Assembly (NCBI GenBank): GCA_945952225.1
Contig: CAMFHP010000015.1
Location: forward strand, 33,398-97,397
Length of the DNA stretch: 64,000 bases
From: an uncultured Myxococcaceae bacterium
Lineage (GTDB): Bacteria; Myxococcota_A; Polyangia; Polyangiales; Ga0077539
Direction: 5' to 3'
Part shown: positions 8,058 through 17,700 of the stretch, piece by piece
Layout: every line of letters starts with the position of its first letter
Position numbering within the stretch: the stretch's first letter is position 1
Position numbers and translations under genes: made by a program
The notes under the pieces: model-generated
Database searches by the model: none
What the model was told of the DNA's origin: nothing
What the model saw: the letters and a program-made list of their open reading frames with translations, nothing else

Positions 8058-9860
8058 TCAAAATCCCGCCGCGAGACGGCGCCATTCGACGAAGCCCGCG
8101 GCGCGCCCCGACTCGCGGCACGCGAGCGATGGGGGCCCGAGGTGCCAGAGCGTGTCGTCGAGGTCGTGGGGCGCGTCGTACACGCGGAGCGCGCTCGCGG
8201 TGATCGGTGCGGGGAGCGCGAGGTTGAAGCGCTCGCGGTCACCGAGGGACACGGCGATCACGCCCTCGCGCACGGTGAGGGCGAGGTCGGTCCACTGCGA
8301 GAGGTCGGTGCGGGTGGGGCCGCGGAGGGTGTCGACGGGCATTCCCTCGGGGCGCGTGACGCGGAGGCGCGCGACCATGCGATCGCCGAGGAGCGCGAGG
8401 TCGAAGGTCGAGCGCAGCGTGGGGTCGGCGTGTGTGAACTCCACCGAGAGACCGCGCGGCACACACGGTTCGGCGATGCGGAACGAGCCGCGCACGGTGA
8501 GACTCGCGCCGTCGTCGTCGCGGTAGAGGTTCGCCGCGCCGTAGCCCGTGGAGAGCGCGGTGTCGCCGAAGGGTCCGTCGCTGAACCACCCGCGGGAGAC
8601 GAGGTTCCACCGGGTGAAGGGCGCGTCGAGGTCGCCGTCGAACACACGCGCTCGCACGGCGCGAACGGGGAGCAGCGCGCGCACGCCCGACGCGAGGTGC
8701 TGGTAGCGGAGATCGAAGCGTCCCGACGGGTGCGCGGTGAGTCCGACGAGGTGCACGGCGGCGCGTCCGTCGACGGAGAGCGAGGCCTGCGCGTAGTCGG
8801 GGATCGTCGCGCGCACGGCGGCCTCGTCGTCGCGCACGGTGACCAGCTCGGTGCGCGCGGTGGTGGCGAGGTCTTCGGAGATCGCGCGCCACGAAGGTCC
8901 GGTGCCGCAGGGGCCACCGTGGTGACCGGGCGGACAGGGCATGGGCTGCGCAGCGACGGGCTCCTCGCCGACGCGCGTGCGGCGGGTGCCGACGCGTCGC
9001 ACGAGGGCGAAGGATCCATCGGGCGCCGCGGCGACGGCGAGCACCTCGCACACGCGGAACGACACCTCGCACGTGCGCTGTCGACACGCGCGGGCCTCGG
9101 CGAGCGCGGGGTCGTCGCTTCGATCGGGACACAGCGCGGCGCGGGTCCAATGGTCGTCGCGGAGCGTGTGGAGCCACGCGCGTCCCTCGGCGTCGGTGAC
9201 GATCCATGGAGCGCCGCGTCCATCGAGTCCGCCGAAGTGCACACGGTCGGCCCAGGTGAGGTCGCGCGCGTCGGGGTGCTGGAGTCGATCGTCGGCGAGG
9301 GTCCACACGGCATCGCCGTTGCGCCACGCGGTGCGCTCCGACGAGATGAATCCCGCGAAGGGACGCACCGACGGCTCACGCGCATCGGGTGCCGGTGCGA
9401 AGCCCTCGGGGGTGTACACGGCGGCCTCGTCGCGGCGCGCGTAGCGGACGAAGCGCACCTCGCCGCCGACCACTTCGAACACGGTCTGCGGCGCGGCGGA
9501 GGCCCACCAGAGATCGCCCTCATCGCGGAGGTAGCGCATCACGTCGCGCGTGTTGCGCTGCGGGTACACGAGCACGTGCGCGCGGTCGTGGCCGTCGACC
9601 TGCACCGCGGGTCGATCGAGCGACACCCGATCGCGGAGGAGCACCTCGTCGCGGTCGGCGCGCAGCGGAGCGAGGTCCGTGCGCCAGGTGAGCGTGCGGT
9701 CGTCGGGCAGGCGCGGCGGCGGTCGGGGCGTCGGTGCAGGGGGCGGCGCGCGAAGCACGGGCGGCGGCGGTGGCGGTGGTGGCAGACGACGGGGCGCGCT
9801 CGTGCACGCGGCGAGCGGAAGGGCCAGCGCGAGGGCGAGCGCGGAGCGGGGAGTGCGCAT
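8058..9860 (-). CDS. Large lipoprotein of unknown function with poly-Pro linker
   Basis: 600 residues. The lipobox LAAC gives Cys19, then a run of about eight prolines and a Pro/Ala linker to about residue 55. The middle (about 60-330) repeats short aromatic strand motifs such as WTLADDRL, HFGGLDGRG and WIVTDAEGRAWLHTL, suggesting a beta-propeller. The last 200 residues (SFRIAEPCVPRG, FDLALLGDRMVARLRV) resemble a concanavalin-A-like jelly roll; this is inference. A frame runs far upstream of ATG 9860, but the signal peptide fixes the start there. Divergent from the ferritin-like gene, 45 bases away. Confidence 0.65.
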   Translation of the reverse strand: MRTPRSALALALALPLAACTSAPRRLPPPPPPPPVLRAPPPAPTPRPPPRLPDDRTLTWRTDLAPLRADRDEVLLRDRVSLDRPAVQVDGHDRAHVLVYPQRNTRDVMRYLRDEGDLWWASAAPQTVFEVVGGEVRFVRYARRDEAAVYTPEGFAPAPDAREPSVRPFAGFISSERTAWRNGDAVWTLADDRLQHPDARDLTWADRVHFGGLDGRGAPWIVTDAEGRAWLHTLRDDHWTRAALCPDRSDDPALAEARACRQRTCEVSFRVCEVLAVAAAPDGSFALVRRVGTRRTRVGEEPVAAQPMPCPPGHHGGPCGTGPSWRAISEDLATTARTELVTVRDDEAAVRATIPDYAQASLSVDGRAAVHLVGLTAHPSGRFDLRYQHLASGVRALLPVRAVRARVFDGDLDAPFTRWNLVSRGWFSDGPFGDTALSTGYGAANLYRDDDGASLTVRGSFRIAEPCVPRGLSVEFTHADPTLRSTFDLALLGDRMVARLRVTRPEGMPVDTLRGPTRTDLSQWTDLALTVREGVIAVSLGDRERFNLALPAPITASALRVYDAPHDLDDTLWHLGPPSLACRESGRAAGFVEWRRLAAGF

Positions 9861-9905
9861 CGGGCGCGCGACGATCGCACACGCGGGGCGGCGCGCGGTT
9901 GCGGT

Positions 9906-10640
9906 ATGAACGGTCGGGTGAAGCAGCTCCCCGAGGCGCACGAGGTGGTGCGCGCGCAGTGGCTCTCGCGCGTCGAGGCCGAGTACCGGAGCGCGGTGCT
10001 CACGCAGACGCTCACGCTGTGGATGATGCAGGCGGGACTCTCGCCCGATCTGCTCCACGAGGGATTGCGCATCGCCGACGACGAGCTCGTGCACGCCGAC
10101 CTGAGCATGGCCGTGTACCGCGCCGCGGGCGGTGCCGACGTGCCGAAGCTCGCGCGCGAATCGCTCGTGCATGCCACCCCCGACGCGGCCTCGTTGGAGC
10201 GCGCCATCGTGGCGGTGACCGTCGACAGCTTCTGCCTCGGAGAGACCGTCGCGGTGCCGCTGTTCAAGAACCTCCGCGAGGGCTGCACCGTGCCCGTGGC
10301 GCGGCGCGCGCTCGACCGCATCCTCCGCGATGAGGTGCGCCACCGCGCGTTCGGGTGGACCACGCTCGCGTACCTCTTCGAGGGACCCCACGGCGATGCG
10401 CTGCGGGCCTTCGTGGGGCGCGAGCTCGCGGGGTGGTTCCGTCGCATCCGTCGGTCGTACGCGCCCGCCTTCGCCGAGGACGCGCGCGAGGTCGACGCGG
10501 TGTCGTGCGCGTGGGGACTCATGGCGCCCGCGCGCTACGCCGCGGTGGTGGCGCGCACGTGGGAGCGCGACTGGCGTCCGCGCTTCGCGAAGGTGGGCCT
10601 CGACGCATCGGGCGCGTGGGCCGAGAGCGCGTCGGGGTGA
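9906..10640 (+). CDS. Ferritin-like di-iron protein of unknown substrate
   Basis: 244 residues, mostly helical. The helices carry Glu/His pairs in ferritin-like order: DDELVH (Glu60, His63), CLGETVAVPLF (Glu113) and RDEVRHRAFG (Glu143, His146), with an earlier Glu near 24-26. This is the EExxH-type di-iron site of ferritin-like oxidases and oxygenases. The closing helices are Arg-rich. Known members include the AurF/CmlI-type N-oxygenases and uncharacterised relatives; nothing here decides between them. Start ATG 9906 (MNGRVKQLPEAHE). The porin gene follows 93 bases downstream. Confidence 0.7.
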   Translation: MNGRVKQLPEAHEVVRAQWLSRVEAEYRSAVLTQTLTLWMMQAGLSPDLLHEGLRIADDELVHADLSMAVYRAAGGADVPKLARESLVHATPDAASLERAIVAVTVDSFCLGETVAVPLFKNLREGCTVPVARRALDRILRDEVRHRAFGWTTLAYLFEGPHGDALRAFVGRELAGWFRRIRRSYAPAFAEDAREVDAVSCAWGLMAPARYAAVVARTWERDWRPRFAKVGLDASGAWAESASG

Positions 10641-10733
10641 TTGCGACGACGGTGTGAACTCGCGGTGCCTTCGGGTGTTGCGAAGGTTCGCGAACGAATC
10701 CGTGGCGGATCTGCCATCCACGGCGAACCCGCC

Positions 10734-11981
10734 ATGACGTCACGCAATCGCCTTCGCATCGCCACGGTGCTCTGCATCGCCTCCGCCACGATGGCCGCTC
10801 CGCGCGCGCAGGCCCAGACCGCCGACACCGCCGCCACGCGCCCCGTCGATGCGCCCGCGCCGCCGCCCGCCGCGCCCGCGACGCCCGCGCTCGGAACGGT
10901 CACCGCAGAGTTCGGCCGCGGCGCCACGATCCGCAGCGCCGACGAGCGCTTCACGCTGAACATCCGCGCGCGCTTTCAGCCGCGCTTCACGCTCTCGGAG
11001 CAGCCCGCGGCGCCGCAGATGGAGTTCCAGGTGCGGCGCATGCGCGTGGTGTTCTCGGGCAACTTCTTCGGCCCGACGCTCACGTACAACCTCCACCTCG
11101 GCTTCGCGAACCTCGACAACGAGGCCGACCTCCGCATCCCGCTGCGCGATGCCTTCTTCAACTGGACGGGCGTGCGCGACCTCAACGTGCGCGTGGGGCA
11201 GATGAAGGTGCCCTTCGGGCGCCAGCGTGTGGTGTCGTCGGCGTCGCTCCAGATGGTCGACCGCGCGCTCGCCGTGGCGGAGTTCAACCTCGATCGCGAC
11301 GTGGGCGTGATGCTCTCGTCGCGCGACCTCTTCGGCCTGGGCAACCGGCTCCAGTATCAGCTCGGGATCTACGGCGGTGACGGGCGCAACCGCACGTCGG
11401 ACACGTACGGTCTTCTCTACGCGGCCCGCGTGCAGGTGACGCCCCTCGGCGAGTACGACGACAACGTCGAGGCCGACGTGCAGCGCCTCGCCCGTCCGCG
11501 CCTCGCCCTCGGCTTCGCAGCGGCGTGGAACCAGCACACGCGCCGCGCGCGCAGCACCTTCAGCGACGTGCTCACGTCGAGCTTCGACTACGCGCACCTC
11601 AACGCCGACGTGCAGTTCAAATGGCGCGGGCTCTCGCTCCAGGCCGAGTGGCTCTACCGCCGCGCGAGCGAAGACTCGCACGTGGTCGGCATGAACGGCG
11701 CGACGCCCGTGACCGAGTGGTCGCGCTCGGGGAGCGGCTACTACGTGCAGGCGGGATGGCTCTTCACCGAGCACGCCGAGGTCTCCGCGCGCTGGGGTGC
11801 GGTCACGGCCTTCGGCGGAACGTCACCGGCGCTCCACGACCAGCAGGAGCTCGGCGGGTGCTTCACGTGGTACTTCCAGCGCCACGATTTCAAGCTCCAG
11901 GCGGACTACTTCTACCTCGCGACGGACACGTTCTCGAACGGCCGTCACCAGGCCCGCCTCCAGGCGCAGGTGTCGTTCTAG
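10734..11981 (+). CDS. Outer-membrane porin, OprP/OprO (phosphate-selective porin) family
   Basis: 415 residues. A Sec signal peptide ends near residue 28 (PRAQAQ), then an Ala/Pro linker to about 60. The barrel is built of alternating beta strands, for example FTLNIRARFQPRF, TYNLHLGFANL, DLNVRVGQMKVPFGRQ and YYVQAGWLFTEHAEVSAR, and ends in QVSF, the C-terminal Phe recognised by the BAM machinery. The segment RVGQMKVPFGRQR followed by a conserved strand is typical of OprP-like porins. Phosphate or polyphosphate selectivity is not certain from sequence. ATG 10734 is chosen because the signal peptide starts there. Confidence 0.8.
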   Translation: MTSRNRLRIATVLCIASATMAAPRAQAQTADTAATRPVDAPAPPPAAPATPALGTVTAEFGRGATIRSADERFTLNIRARFQPRFTLSEQPAAPQMEFQVRRMRVVFSGNFFGPTLTYNLHLGFANLDNEADLRIPLRDAFFNWTGVRDLNVRVGQMKVPFGRQRVVSSASLQMVDRALAVAEFNLDRDVGVMLSSRDLFGLGNRLQYQLGIYGGDGRNRTSDTYGLLYAARVQVTPLGEYDDNVEADVQRLARPRLALGFAAAWNQHTRRARSTFSDVLTSSFDYAHLNADVQFKWRGLSLQAEWLYRRASEDSHVVGMNGATPVTEWSRSGSGYYVQAGWLFTEHAEVSARWGAVTAFGGTSPALHDQQELGGCFTWYFQRHDFKLQADYFYLATDTFSNGRHQARLQAQVSF

Positions 11982-12003
11982 CCGTGCGTCTCGCGCGGCC
12001 CCC

Positions 12004-12489
12004 TCACGCGAGGAGCTTCGCGAGCGCGCCGCTCTCCGCGAGCTTCGCCTTCACCTTCGCGGGAATGGGAAAGATGTCTCCGTCGCCCTCCATCACCACG
12101 GCGCCGTCACCGTCGGTGGCGCCGCAGGTGTAGGTCGCGAAGCGGTCGGTCTTCGCGGCGATCTCGACCCACACCGTGTACGTGTGCCCGATGCGAATGG
12201 GGCCCTTGAAATGGGCCTGCTGACGGCCCCAGAGCGCGCCGAGTCCCGGCAGGTCGACGCCGAGGAGCTGGCTCACCTTGCCCTGAAGAATCGTGCCGTG
12301 GCCGATGCACTCCTTGAAGAGCGTGGTGGCCGCGTAGTCGGGGTCGAAGTGCAGCGGGTTGTAGTCGCCCGACACCTCGCCGAAGAGGTCGATGTCGCGG
12401 CGCGTGAGGGTGAACGTGAGGCTCGCGCGCTGCCCGATCTGGAGCTCGTTCAGCGTGTAGCAGGCCCGGGGCTTGGGACGGTCGCTCAT
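12004..12489 (-). CDS. MaoC-like (R)-specific enoyl-CoA hydratase, hot-dog fold
   Basis: 161 residues. The catalytic signature FGEVSGDYNPLHFD (37-49) supplies Asp42 and His47, as in PhaJ-type hydratases, and is followed by the ECIGHG helix cap. It should hydrate trans-2-enoyl-CoA to (R)-3-hydroxyacyl-CoA or act in a related acyl-CoA step in the cytoplasm. The length fits a single hot-dog domain. The frame is open far upstream, but ATG 12489 (MSDRPKPRACYTLNEL) precedes the fold directly. It ends 22 bases from the convergent porin stop. Confidence 0.8.
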   Translation of the reverse strand: MSDRPKPRACYTLNELQIGQRASLTFTLTRRDIDLFGEVSGDYNPLHFDPDYAATTLFKECIGHGTILQGKVSQLLGVDLPGLGALWGRQQAHFKGPIRIGHTYTVWVEIAAKTDRFATYTCGATDGDGAVVMEGDGDIFPIPAKVKAKLAESGALAKLLA

Positions 12490-12556
12490 GGTGCGCGCAT
12501 ACCGCGCCGCGCGACGGCGACGCAATCGCGTGCGCGGTGCGCGAAGATCGAGGGGC

Positions 12557-14056
12557 TCAGTGCGCGGGGGTCGCGTCGGCGGCGTCGGGGTAGAGCGGCG
12601 CCGCGGCGTCGACGAGGGGCGTTCCCGCGTCGGGGCTGTACACGGGCGCGACGGCGCCTGCGAGGGGCGCGACGGGCGAGCGGAGCCCGAGCGCGCGGAG
12701 GCCCTGGTGCGCGTGGTCGAGGGAGAGGAAGAGCACACGGCCCGCCTCGCCCGGCGCGTGGAAGCCCGACGAGTTCTCGGCCTCGATGAAGTCGAGGAGG
12801 AACTGCGCGCGCATCTGCTCGCGGCGGGCGTCGTCGAGCTGCGCGTCGGTGGCCCCTGCGGTGCGCGCGGCGTTGATCCCACGAATGAGCTCGACGACCA
12901 CGTCCATCGCGCGGTCGCGCATGGCGTGGGTGCGGTCTTGAATGGCCTCGGCGCGGCTGCGGAGCTCGTCTTCGCCCACGCGGTGACAGGTCTGGCACGC
13001 GTTGGCGATGTTGAGCAGCGGGCTCCGCACGTGGTGGTCGGTGATCTTGAGCCCGCCCTCGCGCTGGTAGGGCATGTGGCAGTCGGCGCACGACACGCCG
13101 GCCCGCGCGTGGATGCCCTGGTTGTAGAGCTCGAACTCGGGGTGCTGGGCCTTCAACACCCGCGCGCCCGACTCGCGGTGCGTCCAGTCGCGGTGCCCGT
13201 CGCGCTCGTAGTAGGCGAGGATCTCGTCGGCGCGGAGCCCGTTGGCCCACGGGAACGTGAGCCGCTTGTCGGCGCCGCGGAAGTAGTACTCCACGTGGCA
13301 CTGACCGCAGACGTAGGAGCGCATCTCCTGGTGCGTGGCGTCGCGGTTCACGTCGAAGTCGGGCCGTCCCCGCGTGGCCATGTACGCGCGAATGCCCTCC
13401 ATGAACGCGGGGCGCGTCACACGCAGCGCCATGCTCGCGGGCTCGTGGCAGTCGATGCACGCGACCGGGTGCTGCACCTGCCGACGGGCCTCGGCGTAGG
13501 GCATGTGGTTGAGCGCTTCGAAGCCCGCGGTGATGTTCCCGTGACCGAGGCGACGGTAGGTCGTCCACGTCGAGGCGTGACAGTGGATGCACGTGCCCGG
13601 CTGACGCACGACGACCTGGCGCTCGGTGCTCTCCTGGTCCGCGAGCATGTACGCGTGGCCGCGCTCCTCGCGAAAATCGACGGCGAACGCATAGCCCGCC
13701 CAGAGCGTGCGGAGGTTCGGATCTGCGTCGAGGCGCGACTGCGACGTCACCGTGCGACCGTCGCGCGCCGAGGGCGCGTGGGGCACGGCCTCGCTGCCGC
13801 CCCAGCGCGTGCGCTGCATGTCCACGGTGCGCCGATAGTGGTCGTACTGGAGCGGGAAGTTGCGCCCCCACACGGCCGGATCGTCGATGTCTTCGTTGAG
13901 TTCGACGACGCGGTAGAAGGGGTTGCGCGCCTCGACCTTTCGCTCGAACACGTTGATGAGAAGGCCCGCGGCGGCGGCCGTTCCGAGGGCGGTAACCAGC
14001 GCGACGGCGGCGAGGCGGCGCGTCGACGAGGGAGTGTTGGTGGCGGGGTCGGTCAT
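12557..14056 (-). CDS. nrfA: Cytochrome c nitrite reductase NrfA, all-CxxCH type
   Basis: 499 residues. A signal anchor lies at 14-36, followed by five haem sites: CIHCH (156-160), CIDCH (200-204), CGQCH (250-254), CADCH (323-327) and CQTCH (354-358). It reduces nitrite to ammonium with six electrons in the periplasm. Classical NrfA has CxxCK at the first (active-site) haem; here it is CxxCH, as in the Campylobacter-like and other CxxCH variants. The surroundings are otherwise right: YVCGQCHVEYYF, HPEFELYNQGIHARAG and KITDHHVRSPL. The C-terminus adds an Ala/Pro/Asp tail. nrfH lies 19 bases upstream. Confidence 0.9.
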   Translation of the reverse strand: MTDPATNTPSSTRRLAAVALVTALGTAAAAGLLINVFERKVEARNPFYRVVELNEDIDDPAVWGRNFPLQYDHYRRTVDMQRTRWGGSEAVPHAPSARDGRTVTSQSRLDADPNLRTLWAGYAFAVDFREERGHAYMLADQESTERQVVVRQPGTCIHCHASTWTTYRRLGHGNITAGFEALNHMPYAEARRQVQHPVACIDCHEPASMALRVTRPAFMEGIRAYMATRGRPDFDVNRDATHQEMRSYVCGQCHVEYYFRGADKRLTFPWANGLRADEILAYYERDGHRDWTHRESGARVLKAQHPEFELYNQGIHARAGVSCADCHMPYQREGGLKITDHHVRSPLLNIANACQTCHRVGEDELRSRAEAIQDRTHAMRDRAMDVVVELIRGINAARTAGATDAQLDDARREQMRAQFLLDFIEAENSSGFHAPGEAGRVLFLSLDHAHQGLRALGLRSPVAPLAGAVAPVYSPDAGTPLVDAAAPLYPDAADATPAH

Positions 14057-14075
14057 AGCGTCGCTCTTCGTCCGG

Positions 14076-14570
14076 TCAGTGCAGGTGTCCGACGTTCACG
14101 TGGCAGCGCACGCACGACACCGCGGCGTCTCGGCGCGCGACGGCGCCCTGCGCGTGCGTCTCGATCGCGCCCACGATGGCGGCGTGGCAGTGGCGGCACG
14201 CGCGCTCGGTCACCTCGTGGTTCAGCGCGGTGGTGCGAATGGGTTCGTGAAAGCGCCCCGTCGAGAACGCCCACGAGTGGTTGAACCCGTTGATGGCCTT
14301 CACCGCGAGCTTCGGGAGCAGCGCGTGCGGCGCATGACAGTCGTTGCACGTGGCGACCGCGTGGTGGCTCCCGCGCTGCCATCCCTCGAACTGCTCCCGC
14401 ATCACGTGACAGTTGGCGCAGGCCGCGGGGTCGTTCGTGAGGTAGGCGCCGCCCTTCGCATACGTGAAGGTGAACCCCGCGAGGCCCGCGAAGGCCCCGA
14501 GGCCCACGGTCGCGACGAGGGCGAGGCGGGCGCGGAGCAGGGCGCGAATCGTGGGGGCGGCGGTTCCCAT
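14076..14570 (-). CDS. nrfH: NrfH tetrahaem cytochrome, quinol-oxidising partner of NrfA
   Basis: 164 residues. One transmembrane helix lies near 15-38, then four haem sites: CANCHVM (51-57), CNDCH (75-79), CRHCH (125-129) and CVRCH (153-157). The first has the CxxCHxM form typical of NrfH. It should take electrons from membrane quinol and pass them to NrfA, anchoring the complex to the periplasmic face. It is followed directly by nrfA, the standard nrfHA order. No nrfBCDEFG or dedicated haem-lyase genes are in the window. Confidence 0.9.
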   Translation of the reverse strand: MGTAAPTIRALLRARLALVATVGLGAFAGLAGFTFTYAKGGAYLTNDPAACANCHVMREQFEGWQRGSHHAVATCNDCHAPHALLPKLAVKAINGFNHSWAFSTGRFHEPIRTTALNHEVTERACRHCHAAIVGAIETHAQGAVARRDAAVSCVRCHVNVGHLH

Positions 14571-14740
14571 GGCGAGCGGGTGCCATCTAGGCGCAGGTGC
14601 CCGCCGCTGCCGATGACGGATGTCATGGCGTCTCGCCTCGCGACGACTACCGCAACGCGCGCGGTGATTTCAGCGTCGCCGATGGGCGATCGGCGCGACC
14701 ATCACACCCTCCCCCGCACCGTCACTCCGAGGACCGCGCC

Positions 14741-17700
14741 ATGCGTACGCCCCCGCTCTCGCCCGTCGCCCTCTCGCTGCTCGCCCTCGCGTGCAGCAGC
14801 CCGTCACCCGCGCCCGTCGCACCCGATGCCTCCGACGCGCCCGCGGAGTCCTCCGTCGATGCGCCCCTCGCGACGGATGCAGCCCCCGATGCGACCGTCG
14901 ACGCAGCGCCCGATGGGACGCCCGATGCGACCGCCGATGCCGCGGATGTGTCCCTCGACACGACCGTCGATGCAGGACTCGATGCGACCCTCGATGTTGG
15001 GCTCGATGCGACCCTCGATGCAGCGTCCGACGTCGCGCCCGATGCGTCCGTCGACACGGGGCCCACGGAGTCGGCGATCGACCGCGCGATGCGCACGGGG
15101 GTGCTCGGCAACGCGACGGCCACGGAGGTCTGCGCCGCGGCCACCCGCGCGATCACCACTGCGCGCGCGAACCGCCTCGCGGTGTGGTCGTCGGTGCTCG
15201 GAACGTCGCCCACAGGCGCGACGCTCCCGACCTCGCTCACGGGCTTCACCTGGTTCGTGAGCCACGACTCGATGGTGCTCGACAGCCTCGACGAGGAGCG
15301 CAACACGCCGCTCCTCGCGGCCAACGTGTGGACGGGCACCGGCGACGCGCCGCGCTCGCTCCTCGCGCTTGCAGGCGAAGCGGGCGCGTGGCGCTACGTG
15401 GCCCTCGGCAACAACGGCTTCTCGACGGGCGCCGACAGCGCCGCGATGGACCCCGAGGGCGTCGCGCGCATGACGGAGTTCTTCCGTCGCACGGTGCGCT
15501 GGGCCACGCGCAACGAGAGCCCCACGGGCGCGGGGATGCGCGTCGTGCTCGCCCACCTCGCGGACACGTATTACTTCCGTCACGACACGGGCACGCGGCG
15601 CTTCTTCACCACGAACTTCGCCGACGCGCGGCTCAACGCCGACGACACCTGCGAGAGCGCCAACCTCGAAGGCTGCCTCGCCGACGCGAACCTCCTCGTG
15701 ATCGGCGGCGACGACGGAACCTCCGACGACAACAGCCGCGTGCCCCTCGACCTCGCGGCCATCGCGCGCGCCCTCGACACGGCCCGCGCGCGCGGAATCC
15801 CCGTGATCTACGCGCCCCACTACCGCGACGAGAACGCGATGGCCGCGCTCGTGCACGCCCGCATGCGCGTCACCGTGCGCAACAACTACTGGAACATCGA
15901 GGCCGTGCGCGGTGGCACGCCCGACGACGTGGTGCGCCGCACGGGCTCCCTCGACCGCATCGCGACGGCGCTCGACACCGTGTGCCGCGGAACGCTCGCG
16001 GTGGCCGACTACAGCGACTGTCAGAGCGGCGGCGCGCGCGAGGCCAACACGCTCCGCAACTGCACGGCGCCGATGTTCCGCACGAAGCTCATGGAGGGCG
16101 CCGAGGCCCTGCGCACCGCGCTCACGACCCTCGACAACCGCGCCGACTCCCCCTTCGCCGGCGACGGTTGGAACGTGCTCCGCGCGTCGCTCCTGCTCGG
16201 AGACGCGTACCGCGCGGGCGCCTCCGACGTGACCCCGCTGCGCTACCCCATCGCGTGGCGCACGGACCCCGCGGCGTTCGCGCGCTCGGTCTTCGCCGAC
16301 CACGCCGTGCAGCTCGCCCGCGGCACCAACCGCGCGAGCGCCGACCTGGGCACCTTCGCGTGTCCGCGCGCGTCGGTGCTCACCACCCCCTGTCGCCCCT
16401 ACGACCCCGCCGCCGTCCCCACTTCCGCAGCCACCGTGCGCACGGCCTTTCTCGCGGGCGACGAGTGGACCAGCACGGGCCGCTACGCCCTCGCCGGAAG
16501 GCCCTTCCGCGTGCGTCGCACCGACAGCACCGACGCGCGTCTCTCGGTGCGCGTGGGCTTCGCGCGCGAGGGCACCACGCGGGCCTTCGGCGGCAGCGGA
16601 ACCACCTCGCAGTACGACCGTCCGCAGTACCTCACCACCGCGTGGGTGACCGTTCCCCGCGACCGCGAGGTCGAGCTCACGTCGCCGCTGGGCGGCCCGA
16701 TCTACCTCCGCCTGGAGGGCTCCGCGACCGTCTCGGGCATGCCCGCCGTCGTCGACACCACGGGCACCGCGCAGCACGCGACCCTCGCCGATCTCAGCGC
16801 CGCGGGCACCTCGGGCTTCGTGCGCGACGTGATGGCGAGCCCTCTGCCCCACGTCGACCTGAAGCTCACGGGCTTCGAAGTGCACCTGCGCCGCGACCGC
16901 TTTCTCAACACGGTCACGGGCTCCACCGACATCGCGCGCCGCGCGTCGGGCGCCTACACCGTGCGCTACGACGGCAACACGGCCCTCGTCGTCGACCACT
17001 TTCAGAACCACTACGTGGGCCCCGAGTACGCGCTCGCCGGATTCGCCGCGCCGGGCAGCACGCTCGCGGCCTCACTCTCGGCCGACGTGCAGGCGATCTG
17101 CACCACGCTCGGATGGGCGTGCACCGACGCGACGATCCATCGCCGATCGACGATCCAACACGCGAACTACGACGAGTACGCGAACTGCGGATCGGGATGC
17201 TCGGGCAACCCCTTCGACGCCGACTGGTCGATCATTCCGCTCGGGTGGGGCGAGTCGCACGAGCTCGGACACAACCTCCAGATCAACGCGCTCAACATCC
17301 ACTGGATGGCGCCCGCGGACCGCAACAACTGGTCGCGCTGGCAGAACCGCGCGGGCGAGAACTCGAACAACCTCTTCCCGTATCACACGCTCTGGCGCTT
17401 CATTCGCCGCACGCAGAACGACGGCACCGACGTGCGCGACGGGCACATGAACTTCAAGTCGTTCTTCGCCGCCTCGCAGTCGGCCCGCGCGGGCCTCGTG
17501 AGCACCGTGGGCGGCGCGCGCCGTCGCGTGATCTTCGACGAGGGCTGCAACGTGCTCGCCGACGCCGACCCGGCGGCCACCGACCTGCTCCCCGACGCGA
17601 TCTGGGGTGATGCGGCGTACGCCGCCGACAACGGCCTGCGCATGGCCTTCTACGTGGGCCTTCCGATCCGCTTTCACGGGCGCATGGTGCAGGGCCGACG

